The position numbers and the translations under genes are program-made. DNA of 64,000 bases from Bacteroidota bacterium (GTDB lineage: Bacteria > Bacteroidota > Bacteroidia > Sphingobacteriales > Sphingobacteriaceae). The first letter of the stretch is position 1; each line of letters opens with the position of its first letter. Positions 28,147 through 36,169 of the stretch are shown piece after piece. The notes under the pieces were generated by a model. It had not been told where the DNA came from, ran no database searches, and was given only the letters and a program-made list of their open reading frames with translations. The stretch spans positions 242,552-306,551 of the forward strand of contig JAEXHI010000021.1 of assembly GCA_023450085.1 (NCBI GenBank), given 5' to 3'.

Positions 28147-28498
28147 AAGAATTTTAATTGCTGATGACGACGAAGGCATTTTGGATGCCGTTAAAACAAT
28201 GTGTGAGGTTTTGGGCTATGAAGTAAATATAGTTGCCAATGGCAATCAAGTCATTGAAGCCGTAAAACAACAACAACCTGATTTATTGCTGCTAGATATT
28301 TGGATGTCGGGCATTGACGGTAGAGAAGTTTGCCAACAGCTTAAAGCCAATGAGGCCACCCAGAAGTTACCCATTCTAATGATCTCAGCCAGTAGACAAA
28401 TCAAAGAATCGGCGCTAGCCTGTGGTGCCAATGATTTTTTGGCCAAGCCTTTTGAAATGACCACTATGATGAAAAAAATAGAGACGTTAACCGCTTAG
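28136..28498 (+). CDS. Single-domain response regulator (receiver only)
   Basis: A 120-residue receiver domain without output domain. The acidic pocket ADDDEG, phosphoacceptor Asp in LLLLDIWMSG, the conserved Ser in ISAS, and the Lys in AKPFEM are all present. Its start lies inside the end of the multi-PAS kinase gene (11-bp overlap, different frame), which indicates coupled translation and a direct partner. Single-domain receivers usually act as phosphate shuttles or by protein contact; no target is visible. Confidence 0.92.
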   Translation: MKAKRILIADDDEGILDAVKTMCEVLGYEVNIVANGNQVIEAVKQQQPDLLLLDIWMSGIDGREVCQQLKANEATQKLPILMISASRQIKESALACGANDFLAKPFEMTTMMKKIETLTA

Positions 28499-28516
28499 TT
28501 TTAAGACAAACCATGC

Positions 28517-28876
28517 TTAACTCACTAAGCGCTTAACTTTTCTCATAAACTCATCTATATCAAAGGGTTTTGCAATAAAATCATCAGCTCTATAGTAACC
28601 ATTTAAATCTGAAAGTCCCTTATTTGCCGACATCATCAGTACTGGTACATGTTTTAATGTGCCGTTGGTCTTTACATCATGGCACAAATCAATGCCATTA
28701 CCATCAGGCAACATCACGTCCATTACCATCATATCCGCATCAGCACTAGGTAGCTTTTCTTTAAATAGCGAGGCGTTTGGAAACAGGGACACCTCATAGC
28801 CCTCATCATTCAGTAGAAAGGAAATTACTTCTCCAATATCAGGATCATCTTCCACCACCCAAACCTTTTTCTTCAT
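28517..28876 (-). CDS. Single-domain response regulator
   Basis: A 119-residue receiver with VVEDDPD, phosphoacceptor Asp in MVMDVMLPDGNG, LMMSAN and the Lys in AKPFD. It is convergent with the previous receiver, 18 bp apart. It is clearly a paralogue of the receiver at 35592-35969: both share KKVWVVEDDP, EGYEV, DVMLPDGNG, VPVLMMSA and KPFD. It has its own candidate promoter. As an orphan receiver near the phytochrome kinase it could be a light-signalling partner. Confidence 0.92.
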   Translation of the reverse strand: MKKKVWVVEDDPDIGEVISFLLNDEGYEVSLFPNASLFKEKLPSADADMMVMDVMLPDGNGIDLCHDVKTNGTLKHVPVLMMSANKGLSDLNGYYRADDFIAKPFDIDEFMRKVKRLVS

Positions 28877-28905
28877 CTAATTTCAAATGTATATCTAGTT
28901 TCCAA

Positions 28906-28935
28906 CAAATATAAAAACATATTGTTTATTACAAA
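28906..28935 (-). promoter_or_regulatory. Candidate promoter of the orphan receiver gene
   Basis: On the minus strand TTTG at 28935-28932 is separated by 18 bp from TATATTTG at 28913-28906, close to the Bacteroidota TTTG / TAnnTTTG pattern. The start codon is 30 bp downstream. A second TACATTTG lies at 28891-28884, nearer the gene. Confidence 0.55.
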
Positions 28936-29172
28936 TTCTCACTTTTTAACCAAAACGACTTTTTTAGTTCATTATCAATGAGATAATTTTACAAACCCAT
29001 ATTTGCCCTACCATTCCCAAACCTTCACAAGCTTCTAATTGTTGTAGAGATATTGTGGATTTGCTTGCTTTATTTGTGGCGAAAAGTTCGCAATTGTGAG
29101 TTTAAAAGCTTTCCACCGCTGTGGAAAAAAAAAGACCCCCATTAAACCAAAAGACAGTAATTTAGTAGCTCC

Positions 29173-29544
29173 ATGAACAACCTCAACTCAAATATATTCG
29201 AATACTTGTACGTTTTAGAAAGCGAAGACCTATATCTAGCTGAAATTAAGCGCAATGACCTAGGCGAATATGCAGCTATTGGCGAAAAATTTCAATGGCT
29301 TAGGGTAGAAAAAAAGACTTGGGAAATTTCAAAACTGACTTTCCGTTCCATGGATTCGTCGGAAGAAATTGAAGAAAGGTATTTCGAAGAAGGTTTCTTG
29401 AAGTTTAACCTCGAAAATGGGACCTATATTGAAAAATACAACTCGGCCCAACACGCCCTAAGCAATATCAGCACACAAGAAGTACCAACGGAATTACATG
29501 AGCACATTAAAGCCATGCTTTTGGGAAACGTACTGAGTGCCTAA
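29173..29544 (+). CDS. Hypothetical protein
   Basis: A 123-residue soluble protein, acidic, with no signal peptide or membrane segment. Blocks such as NIFEYLYVLESEDLYLAEIKRNDLGEY and KKTWEISKLTFRSMDSSEEIEER suggest an alpha/beta fold. I do not recognise the family. It stands alone on the plus strand, convergent with the exonuclease gene 3 bp away. Codon use matches its neighbours, so it is likely a real gene. Confidence 0.65.
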   Translation: MNNLNSNIFEYLYVLESEDLYLAEIKRNDLGEYAAIGEKFQWLRVEKKTWEISKLTFRSMDSSEEIEERYFEEGFLKFNLENGTYIEKYNSAQHALSNISTQEVPTELHEHIKAMLLGNVLSA

Positions 29545-29547
29545 TCC

Positions 29548-30930
29548 TTAACTGATTAACCTTACATTTTGCGGATAACGTTGCGCATGGCTCATCACCA
29601 ATTGCAACATATAATGGTTGCCCTTTAAGCGGGTAACACAATCTTTAACGGCCATGGCATCCAACAACTGTTGCTCGGCAGATAAATAACCCATCCCGTA
29701 AAACTCACCTTTTTCAATCCAGATACAGCCTTGTTCATTGGCCTCTCTCCCACCGTCCAATAACATAAAGCTAGGTTGCTCTTCTGTAATACTTTCCAGT
29801 AGCTTTTCAATGGCGCTGTTATGGGTTTCCAAATCAGGCAATGTTTCATCGCTTTTAAACAAAGGGCCTTTTCCATACCTGCAAAACCGTTGATCAATTT
29901 CAAACAATTTGCTTTGTGAAGCTAAAAAGTTAAGTCCATCTACTTCTCTATGGAATACCTTGGCACAGTTAAATTGTTTCGGCAATCGGCCCACCGCCAA
30001 ATGACCATAACCATTTACGGCCACATAATGGTATAGCCCAAATTTGGGTTCAAAGCCTTTAAGAGCTCTGTTGTATATAGGCCATAAACGTTGTATCTCC
30101 GTACATTCAAATAATAGGGCCATCAGCTCAGAACCACAACGCTCAAAAGAGATCCCGTAAATTTCCTTTAAGAAATGTTGTCGCCTAGCTCCCTCATTGT
30201 GTCCTACAAAATGCGAAGCCACCCTTTTCTTAACGTTAATGGCTTTACCTACATAAATCACCTTTCCTTCCTGATTGTGAAAATAATACACCCCAGGACC
30301 TGATGGCAATGCCTGAAAATCAGCCAAAGGTACATGTGCGGGCAAACGTTGTTCTGGTGAGGCACGACGCAACATACCACCAATCAATTGCTGTTCATCT
30401 TTAGCCAGTAAGATCGAAAACAGCTGAGCGGTAGCTTCGGCATCGCCCAATGCACGATGTCGGTTGCTAATGCCAATCCCTATATGGTCACATAATTTCC
30501 CCAAACTATAGGAACTAAAACCTGGCAGCAACTTGCGGGAAAGTCTTACGGTACAAAGCTTGGGCACCTCCCATGTAAAACCACAGTTGGCAAGTTGAGC
30601 CCTCACAAATGAATAGTCGAAATTTACGTTGTGGGCTACAAAGACCTTGTTTTGCAGCCATTCAAATATTTGCGGGGCTAAGGTTTCAAAAGTAGGTGCT
30701 TGGGCCACCATCTCATTACTAATTCCCGTTAAAGCGGTAATGTGCAAAGGAATATCCATTTCTGGATTAACCAAGCTGCTCCAGCGCTGGGTTACACCTT
30801 CGCCGTCATGACAAATGATCGCAATCTCGGTAATCCTACTGTTGGACACGCTCCCACCTGTGGTTTCAATATCCACAATGGCATAAACAGGATGGTTGGA
30901 CGGTGCTTTATTTTTGCTTCCCTTTAGCAT
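29548..30930 (-). CDS. DEDDh exonuclease / GIY-YIG nuclease fusion protein
   Basis: A 460-residue protein with two nuclease-type domains. Residues about 12-175 are a DnaQ-like 3'-5' exonuclease with all five DEDDh positions: VDIETTGG (D, E), VAHNVNFDYSF (D), and HRALGDAEA (H, D). Residues about 205-290 are a UvrC-type GIY-YIG domain (GPGVYYFHNQ, VIYVGKAINVKKR). The C-terminal ~170 residues are typical of this family and carry no motif I know. The combination is common in Bacteroidota and Actinobacteria, where it is annotated as a PolIII-epsilon/UvrC-like protein with a presumed role in DNA repair. It is a single-gene unit. Confidence 0.9.
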   Translation of the reverse strand: MLKGSKNKAPSNHPVYAIVDIETTGGSVSNSRITEIAIICHDGEGVTQRWSSLVNPEMDIPLHITALTGISNEMVAQAPTFETLAPQIFEWLQNKVFVAHNVNFDYSFVRAQLANCGFTWEVPKLCTVRLSRKLLPGFSSYSLGKLCDHIGIGISNRHRALGDAEATAQLFSILLAKDEQQLIGGMLRRASPEQRLPAHVPLADFQALPSGPGVYYFHNQEGKVIYVGKAINVKKRVASHFVGHNEGARRQHFLKEIYGISFERCGSELMALLFECTEIQRLWPIYNRALKGFEPKFGLYHYVAVNGYGHLAVGRLPKQFNCAKVFHREVDGLNFLASQSKLFEIDQRFCRYGKGPLFKSDETLPDLETHNSAIEKLLESITEEQPSFMLLDGGREANEQGCIWIEKGEFYGMGYLSAEQQLLDAMAVKDCVTRLKGNHYMLQLVMSHAQRYPQNVRLIS

Positions 30931-30980
30931 ACCGCAATTTTACTAAAAATTTTAGTAAAAACAAACTATCTGTAACAGGT

Positions 30981-31709
30981 TTAAAAATTACAGGCAGCGG
31001 TCATATCAATAGTCAGTTGGTAGCTGCTTTGTTCTATTTTTTGGCTCACCTGATAGCTCTCGCCGCCGTAAACAATCTGAAAATCATAGCTTTCGTTAAG
31101 GGCCAATAAATTAGTGCTAATGTTGCCCTTATCCATATAACCCAAATATTGAAAAGGTGCATTTGACCCCGATTTCCGAAAAGATAGATATACACTTGGC
31201 CTAATCTCTACATCGCTCCTATTGGGACAACGACCCGTAAAATTAAGCGATACGTCTTGATATACCGGCGGTGGTGGCACTACAATGGGCGGCTGTGTAT
31301 TACCCACTCGTGAAATGCCAATAGACACCATTTGCTGCTTTTTATCAGCCGTAAAAACGATTTCACTACGCTGGGTGGTATATCCCGAAGCGGTAACTTC
31401 TACCGTAGCGCGAATTGGATTTTGAGCACTTGGCACTACATTAGGATGCAAACCTATCGTAACCATTCCTTGTACCAACTTGATTTCCTTTTTACCAGAA
31501 AGCTCGTAAATATGTTGCGCATTTTCTCCTACTGCCGTAAGTTTGGCGCTAGCTGGTGCTGCATTTCCTGTTTGGGCATCCGTTACATTAATTAATGCGG
31601 TGTATTTAATGATATCTGTATCAACCACCACCTTAATATTTTCTGTGGGATTTTTACAAGCTAGCAATCCTAAAAATAGTAGCAGTACACTTAATCTCAT
31701 TGCTTTCAT
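30981..31709 (-). CDS. Hypothetical lipoprotein
   Basis: A 242-residue protein with a lipoprotein signal peptide, lipobox GLLACKN. The mature part looks beta-rich: TALINVTDAQTGNAAPASAKL, ATVEVTASGYTTQRSEIVF, then a proline-rich linker (PPIVVPPPPVYQD) and a C-terminal beta domain with two Cys. The middle resembles carboxypeptidase-regulatory/Ig-like modules. It follows the outer-membrane protein gene by 13 bp in the same direction, so the two probably act together at the outer membrane. Function unknown. Confidence 0.75.
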   Translation of the reverse strand: MKAMRLSVLLLFLGLLACKNPTENIKVVVDTDIIKYTALINVTDAQTGNAAPASAKLTAVGENAQHIYELSGKKEIKLVQGMVTIGLHPNVVPSAQNPIRATVEVTASGYTTQRSEIVFTADKKQQMVSIGISRVGNTQPPIVVPPPPVYQDVSLNFTGRCPNRSDVEIRPSVYLSFRKSGSNAPFQYLGYMDKGNISTNLLALNESYDFQIVYGGESYQVSQKIEQSSYQLTIDMTAACNF

Positions 31710-31722
31710 CTCTTAACCTCTT

Positions 31723-32406
31723 TTAAAGTGTGTAATTAAAATTTACTTGCAACATAGGCAACCAGCGGTAATTTTTAATGTTAGACTGAAATTGTGGGGT
31801 TTGGGAGGAGTTGCCGGAAAGGATACCTGTTCCAATGATATTGGCTTTTGGTCTATGTAGATAGTAGGTTCCCAAATCCATATTCACATTGAATTTACGC
31901 TTGGGAAAACTTCGCAACAAACCAATGCCGATATAGGGAGCCAAGCCCTTCCAATCTACCTTTAAATCTACATAACCTATTTGCTCTTCGGTTAAAGTCA
32001 AGTCCCCGTACTGGTAATTATCAGATGGAATAATTCTTACATCACCCTTGGCCCTCATAAAATAGGCAAAACCACCTACAACGCGCAACCAGTTTATCTT
32101 GTTAAAAGGAGCATAATCGGCCAAGGCATGCAGGTTATAGAAATTTGCAGACACATGTGAATTAGAATTAAGTCCCGAAATTTCAAAAACATCATTAGCT
32201 TTGATAGGAATGGCATTCACCCCTATCCTGCCCGTAAGCTTATCGGTAAAACCGTAGTTAAAAGCAGCACCAATACCTTGGGTACCAATATTTAACTGAA
32301 CGGCTTTTGGGTGTATTAAATTGGTAGCATTGACAGCCTGTTGAGCAACTGCAGCTAAAGAGCAACAGATCAACATCATTAATAGTGAATAATCGACTAA
32401 CTTCAT
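31723..32406 (-). CDS. Putative outer-membrane beta-barrel protein
   Basis: A 227-residue protein with a signal peptide (cleavage near LAAVAQQ). The mature sequence has alternating amphipathic strands (QLNIGTQGIGAAFNYGF, LTGRIGVNAIP, INWLRVVGGFAYFM, GLAPYIGIGLLRSF) and ends in a strand finishing QVNFNYTL, as outer-membrane barrels do. It is the first gene of a two-gene unit with the lipoprotein. I cannot name the function. Confidence 0.75.
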   Translation of the reverse strand: MKLVDYSLLMMLICCSLAAVAQQAVNATNLIHPKAVQLNIGTQGIGAAFNYGFTDKLTGRIGVNAIPIKANDVFEISGLNSNSHVSANFYNLHALADYAPFNKINWLRVVGGFAYFMRAKGDVRIIPSDNYQYGDLTLTEEQIGYVDLKVDWKGLAPYIGIGLLRSFPKRKFNVNMDLGTYYLHRPKANIIGTGILSGNSSQTPQFQSNIKNYRWLPMLQVNFNYTL

Positions 32407-32505
32407 GGGAACAGCTTAAAATAAAAAAATCACAGTGCAGCTAATGAAATGGCCGTTAAAAGAACAGGTAACGAATAGAAAAGTTTTAAACTTATATTTT
32501 TCTAT

Positions 32506-32609
32506 AGCGCACGCGTGCCGCGTGTGCTATAGAAAAGATAAATAAGAATAGGTTTATTAAAAAACCTAGCACACGCGGTCATTATAGCACACGCGGCACG
32601 CGTGCGCTA
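32506..32609. repeat. Inverted pair of REP hairpins upstream of the RAYT transposase
   Basis: A REP copy in plus orientation (32506-32528, AGCGCACGCG, loop TGC, CGCGTGTGCT) and a reverse-orientation copy (32585-32609) face each other, with a half-length remnant at 32568-32578. Each copy is itself an imperfect palindrome with one internal mismatch. The inverted pair has the layout of a REPIN. It lies 60 bp upstream of the transposase start. Confidence 0.85.
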
Positions 32610-32668
32610 AAGAAGGCTATAGAAATTTTTATTTAGTATATTGCTTATACATCTACAAACATCAACCT

Positions 32669-33214
32669 ATGAGTCGTAAATATAAATTCCACAATAAGGA
32701 AGGCTTATATTTTGTAAGCTTTGCCGTGGTCAATTGGATAGACGTTTTTATCAGACCAATTTACGCTGAAATTTTAATAGAAAGCTTAAAACATTGTAAG
32801 GAGAAATTGGGCTTAGAACTGTTTTGCTGGTGCATTATGCCCAGTCATGTGCATTTGATATTCCGCACCGCCACCATTAATCCCGAAGTAGTTTTGGGGC
32901 GCTTTAAGGAATACACCTCTAAGCAACTGGTAAAAGCCATTAAAGCCAACATGAAGGAAAGCAGAAGGGAATGGATGCTGTGGATGTTTGCAAGAGCGGG
33001 AGCCAAAAGCAGCAATGTAAAAAACTACCAGTTTTGGCAACATAACAACCATCCTATAGAACTGTGGAGTGCAGCAATAATTGAACAGAAAGCCAACTAT
33101 ATCCACAACAACCCGGTAGTGGCTGGTTTTGTAAACGAGCCACATGAATGGCGCTATAGTAGCGCTATTGATTATAGTGGTGGCAAGGGATTGATAGAGA
33201 TTATTTATTTATAA
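32669..33214 (+). CDS. REP-associated tyrosine transposase (RAYT), IS200/IS605-like
   Basis: A 181-residue Y1 transposase of the TnpA_REP group. The metal-binding HUH motif is H60-V61-H62 in MPSHVHLIF, and the C-terminal helix KANYIHNNPVVAGF carries the likely catalytic Tyr. It cuts single-stranded DNA at REP hairpins; such proteins are thought to spread REP sequences while staying at one locus. It is flanked on both sides by at least eight copies of a ~25-bp GC-rich hairpin in an AT-rich setting, its presumed substrate. The gene appears intact. No second IS gene or target-site duplication is visible, so it is probably domesticated rather than a free insertion sequence. Confidence 0.92.
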   Translation: MSRKYKFHNKEGLYFVSFAVVNWIDVFIRPIYAEILIESLKHCKEKLGLELFCWCIMPSHVHLIFRTATINPEVVLGRFKEYTSKQLVKAIKANMKESRREWMLWMFARAGAKSSNVKNYQFWQHNNHPIELWSAAIIEQKANYIHNNPVVAGFVNEPHEWRYSSAIDYSGGKGLIEIIYL

Positions 33215-33230
33215 ATAAAATAGCCAGAGT

Positions 33231-33644
33231 TAGCGCACGCGTGCCGCGTGTGCTAAACTAAATTAAAACCAATCTTCACATCCAGCATGCATGCTTTAGT
33301 AATAGAAATTATTTGTAAATAAGAAGAAAAAAAAGCACACGCGGCACGCGTGCGCTAACAAAATGTTTAATAAGATATACCAACTTTAGCGCACGCGTGC
33401 CGCGTGTGCTAAACTAAATTAAAACGTGTGCTAAACTAAATTAAAATATATAACCTCAAACACGAGTACATTAACTATAGAAAATAGTCATTTATAAAAT
33501 GCAAATAAGAAGAAAAAAAAGCACACGCGGCACGCGTGCGCTAACAAAATGTTTAATAAAAATATACCAGGGTTAGCAAACGCGTGCCGCGTGTGCCAAC
33601 TAAATTAAAACACCAACTTTAGCGCACGCGTGCCGCGTGTGCCA
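33231..33644. repeat. REP array downstream of the RAYT gene (six hairpins in alternating orientation)
   Basis: REP copies lie at 33231-33255 (+), 33334-33357 (-), 33387-33411 (+), 33520-33543 (-), 33574-33598 (+) and 33620-33644 (+), with remnants near 33425 and 33660. Spacers repeat as well: CTAAACTAAATTAAAAC follows plus copies, and AAGAAGAAAAAAA precedes minus copies. The layout is therefore a larger unit duplicated in tandem with steps of 156 and 187 bp. This fills the gap up to the methyltransferase gene; no ORF is seen in it. Confidence 0.9.
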
Positions 33645-33680
33645 AACTAAATTAAAACATATGCTAACCTAAATTAAAAC

Positions 33681-34448
33681 CTATAGTTTCCTACCGTAAA
33701 TCAAAATCCTTTTAAAAGCATAAATAGCTGGCAACTTGGTAAATTTTTTGGCTATTCTAGCTTTAAACTCATTAATTAGCTCTTGCTGCTCTTTTCCCTG
33801 CAAACGTTCTATATAGGGAATGAGTGCAGTGCCCGAAATAAAGTTATAAAGCGCCTCATGGTTTTGGGCAATGATAGGATAAACCTTTTGGGAAATCTGG
33901 ATATTGGATAAACCATTGTCAAAAAGCAGTTGTGCATAATCGTCCATAGAAAGCACAGGCGAATCTCGGTTCCAGTTTTTCAAATAGGAAGCATAAGGTT
34001 CTTCTGCCACCAAGTCGGCCAAAATCTGGTTCAGGATGTTTTCTTTTTGTACAGGCATTTGTATGGCCAGCTGTCCGCCAGCGTTAAGTAAGCCCATTAG
34101 CCGTGGAAATAGTACTTCATGCCTATCTACCCATTGCAGGGCAGCATTGCTAAACACAAGATCGTATTTCTCTGTCGATTGAACCTCCTGCTCTATAGCA
34201 CCCAAACGAAAATGTAAGTGTTCGTTTTCAAAGCTTTTAGATTTCTCGAGCATTTCTGCAGAAGAATCAACCCCTACCAAATCAGCATCTTTAAATTTTT
34301 GGCTAAGGATAGCAGTCTGTTCCCCCGTACCACAACCCAAGTCTATTGCTTTCATGTGTTCTTCGGGTACAATCAAGTTTGCCAAATCATAAAAAGGTTG
34401 ATAGCGAACATCTTTAAAGCTATCGTAAAGTTCAGGATTCCAAGCCAT
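33681..34448 (-). CDS. Class I SAM-dependent methyltransferase (trans-aconitate methyltransferase-like)
   Basis: A 255-residue soluble protein. The SAM-binding motif I is AIDLGCGTGEQTAIL, followed by the acidic end of strand 2 (LVGVDSSAEML) and YDLVFSNAALQW at motif IV. Overall wording resembles trans-aconitate 2-methyltransferase (Tam), which methylates trans-aconitate. Small-molecule methylation of another acid is equally possible. It is a single-gene unit on the minus strand whose 3' end follows directly on the REP array. Confidence 0.85.
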   Translation of the reverse strand: MAWNPELYDSFKDVRYQPFYDLANLIVPEEHMKAIDLGCGTGEQTAILSQKFKDADLVGVDSSAEMLEKSKSFENEHLHFRLGAIEQEVQSTEKYDLVFSNAALQWVDRHEVLFPRLMGLLNAGGQLAIQMPVQKENILNQILADLVAEEPYASYLKNWNRDSPVLSMDDYAQLLFDNGLSNIQISQKVYPIIAQNHEALYNFISGTALIPYIERLQGKEQQELINEFKARIAKKFTKLPAIYAFKRILIYGRKL

Positions 34449-34601
34449 ATATCGGGAGATTAGTTGATATTACAACGCTTTATGCAACAATAAAGTTTCC
34501 TCTGCCCTGTTGCACGTTGACGATTTAAAGGTACAAAAACTTTGGTTTTGCCTTTGGCACATACAACATCGCTATTTGTGAAATATTATTATATTTTTGA
34601 A

Positions 34602-34680
34602 AACTGACGAGGTTTTTAAACAGCAAAACCCTCTACTTATCCTTTGAAAACAAACAACTAAAGTTAAAATCTGTAAGTAT
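34602..34680. repeat. Degenerate copy of an ~80-bp inverted-repeat element
   Basis: The interior CCTCTACTTATCCTTTGAAA and the following CAAACAACTAAAGTTAAA match the element at 37196-37278. The ends (ACTGACGAGGTTTTT and AAAATCTGTAAGT) are diverged and pair poorly. It sits in the 248-bp gap upstream of the hypothetical gene at 34697. Confidence 0.7.
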
Positions 34681-34696
34681 AACTAGACCTAAAATA

Positions 34697-35032
34697 ATGA
34701 TGGATAAATGGGAACCCATATCATTAATTGAGCTTTATGAAGAAATCCAAAAAACAGCAATAGAACTTCAGGGAGAGCTATGGAATTTTTGGCAATTGAT
34801 ACAAATCACACCTGCTAAATGGCAGGAGCCCGAATATGGAGATGAAGGTGGTGGTTTTTGGGTAGTAGCCATTTGTGGAACCAAAATCATTTGGTACAAT
34901 GATATTGAAGACGGTTTTAATATTTCAGACTACAAAATCTACGGACAGTTTGAAGATTATGGCTGTGAGCAAGACGAACTGAGTACAGCAGTAAGGAAGT
35001 TGTTCCGACTCATAAAAGTAGGCGTAAATTAA
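34697..35032 (+). CDS. Small hypothetical protein
   Basis: A 111-residue acidic soluble protein rich in aromatic residues (ELWNFWQLIQITPAKW, GGGFWVVAICGTKIIWYNDIEDGF). I do not recognise the family. The size, acidity and many Trp/Tyr residues resemble small immunity-type or SMI1-like proteins, but no toxin gene is next to it. The P-loop gene starts 54 bp downstream across the CCAA repeat, so the two could share a transcript. Confidence 0.6.
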   Translation: MMDKWEPISLIELYEEIQKTAIELQGELWNFWQLIQITPAKWQEPEYGDEGGGFWVVAICGTKIIWYNDIEDGFNISDYKIYGQFEDYGCEQDELSTAVRKLFRLIKVGVN

Positions 35033-35044
35033 GTCTAGACCTCA

Positions 35045-35084
35045 CCAACCAACCAACCAACCAACCAACCAACCAACCAACCAA
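35045..35084. repeat. (CCAA)10 simple sequence repeat touching a start codon
   Basis: Ten uninterrupted CCAA tetramers (40 bp) end 2 bp before the ATG of the P-loop ATPase gene. They occupy the place where the ribosome would bind. A tetranucleotide tract this pure is prone to slippage; changes in copy number would alter the leader rather than the frame. Confidence 0.95.
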
Positions 35085-35086
35085 CT

Positions 35087-35605
35087 ATGCGCATCGCTTT
35101 CACTGGAACACATCGGGTAGGAAAAACAACTTTGGCAACTGCAATTGCCGACAGTTTACCAGACTTTACGTTGATGGATGAACCCTATCATCAGCTGCAA
35201 GAAAGTGGCTATCTATTTTCGGAAGAGCCAAGCTTAGATGACTATAGGGCACAATTTGATTTTTCCGTAAAGCAATTGGAACATAAGGATGATCAGGTCA
35301 TTTTTGATCGTTGTCCCTTAGATTTATTGGCTTATATCCATATCAGCGACCAAAGCAAAGACATTTCCCTGCTTTATGAAACCATGATGGATGCGCTTTC
35401 CAACCTTGATTTGATTGTTTTTGTACCTATTGAAAATCCCGACCTGATCCTTTGTGCTCCTGATGATTTACCCCGCTTACGCCAAAAGGTAAACGACGTA
35501 CTGGAAAACTGGCTAGCCGACCTTCACCAACCCATGATTAGCGTTAACGGCACTTTGGCACAAAGAAAAAAGCAGGTATTGGATGCGCTTGCTAGTTTAC
35601 CCTAG
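35087..35605 (+). CDS. P-loop ATPase/kinase-like protein
   Basis: A 172-residue protein with a Walker A motif FTGTHRVGKTTLA at the very N-terminus and a Walker-B-like VIFDRCPLDLLAY. The fold resembles small nucleotide or nicotinamide-riboside kinases of the AAA_28/NadR-C type. The phosphorylated substrate cannot be read from the sequence. It ends by overlapping the tail of a convergent receiver gene by 14 bp. Its start follows a (CCAA)10 repeat. Confidence 0.8.
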   Translation: MRIAFTGTHRVGKTTLATAIADSLPDFTLMDEPYHQLQESGYLFSEEPSLDDYRAQFDFSVKQLEHKDDQVIFDRCPLDLLAYIHISDQSKDISLLYETMMDALSNLDLIVFVPIENPDLILCAPDDLPRLRQKVNDVLENWLADLHQPMISVNGTLAQRKKQVLDALASLP

Positions 35606-35969
35606 CATCCATTAGCCTATTCAGCTTTCCGAACATCTCATTTAAATCAAAAGGTTTGGGTATAAAGGCATCAGCCCTGCAAAAACGTTCTACCTCTAAA
35701 TAACTCATCCCTGCCGACATCATGAGCACTGGCACTTGGGTATAATTAGGATCTGATTTTACCATTTGGCAAAGCTGTAAACCATTTCCATCAGGCAGCA
35801 TTACGTCCAATAGCATGGCATCCATCTTATCTGATTGCATTTTCAAGGCAGTTTTAAATTGTGTAGCGTTTTCAAATAGGCAAACTTCATATCCCTCTTC
35901 ACTTAACCACAATAAAATCACTTCTCTAATTCCTGGGTCATCTTCAACCACCCACACTTTCTTACTCAT
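35592..35969 (-). CDS. Single-domain response regulator
   Basis: A 125-residue receiver with VVEDDPG, phosphoacceptor Asp in MLLDVMLPDGNG, LMMSAG and the Lys in PKPFDL. It is about half identical to the receiver at 28517-28876, so these two arose by duplication. It is an orphan: no kinase gene is adjacent. Its 3' end overlaps the convergent P-loop gene by 14 bp. Possible partner kinases are the phytochrome and the multi-PAS kinase 7-13 kb away; this is inference. Confidence 0.92.
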   Translation of the reverse strand: MSKKVWVVEDDPGIREVILLWLSEEGYEVCLFENATQFKTALKMQSDKMDAMLLDVMLPDGNGLQLCQMVKSDPNYTQVPVLMMSAGMSYLEVERFCRADAFIPKPFDLNEMFGKLNRLMDARVN

Positions 35970-36169
35970 TTTTATCCTTTTAGTTTAAGGAGCAACAATA
36001 AAGCTCAAAAAAATGTTTGCTAGCATCTCATTTACAAGCACAAACACGTATTTATACTGGTACTGCAAGTCTCAATTACTTATTTTTTTAGCATTTCAAA
36101 ACCATTACCTAGTTATACTGTTCAATAATCATATAGGCAGGATCAACAACAAACCAGCCACGTAGGATC

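Noticed and set aside
32669..33214. A complete IS200/IS605 insertion sequence
   Set aside because: No tnpB and no defined left and right element ends were found; the REP arrangement fits a domesticated RAYT.
33231..33644. Repeat-spacer pattern that could be taken for a CRISPR array
   Set aside because: Repeats alternate in orientation, spacers are themselves repeated and unequal, and no cas genes are present; the RAYT next door explains it as REPs.
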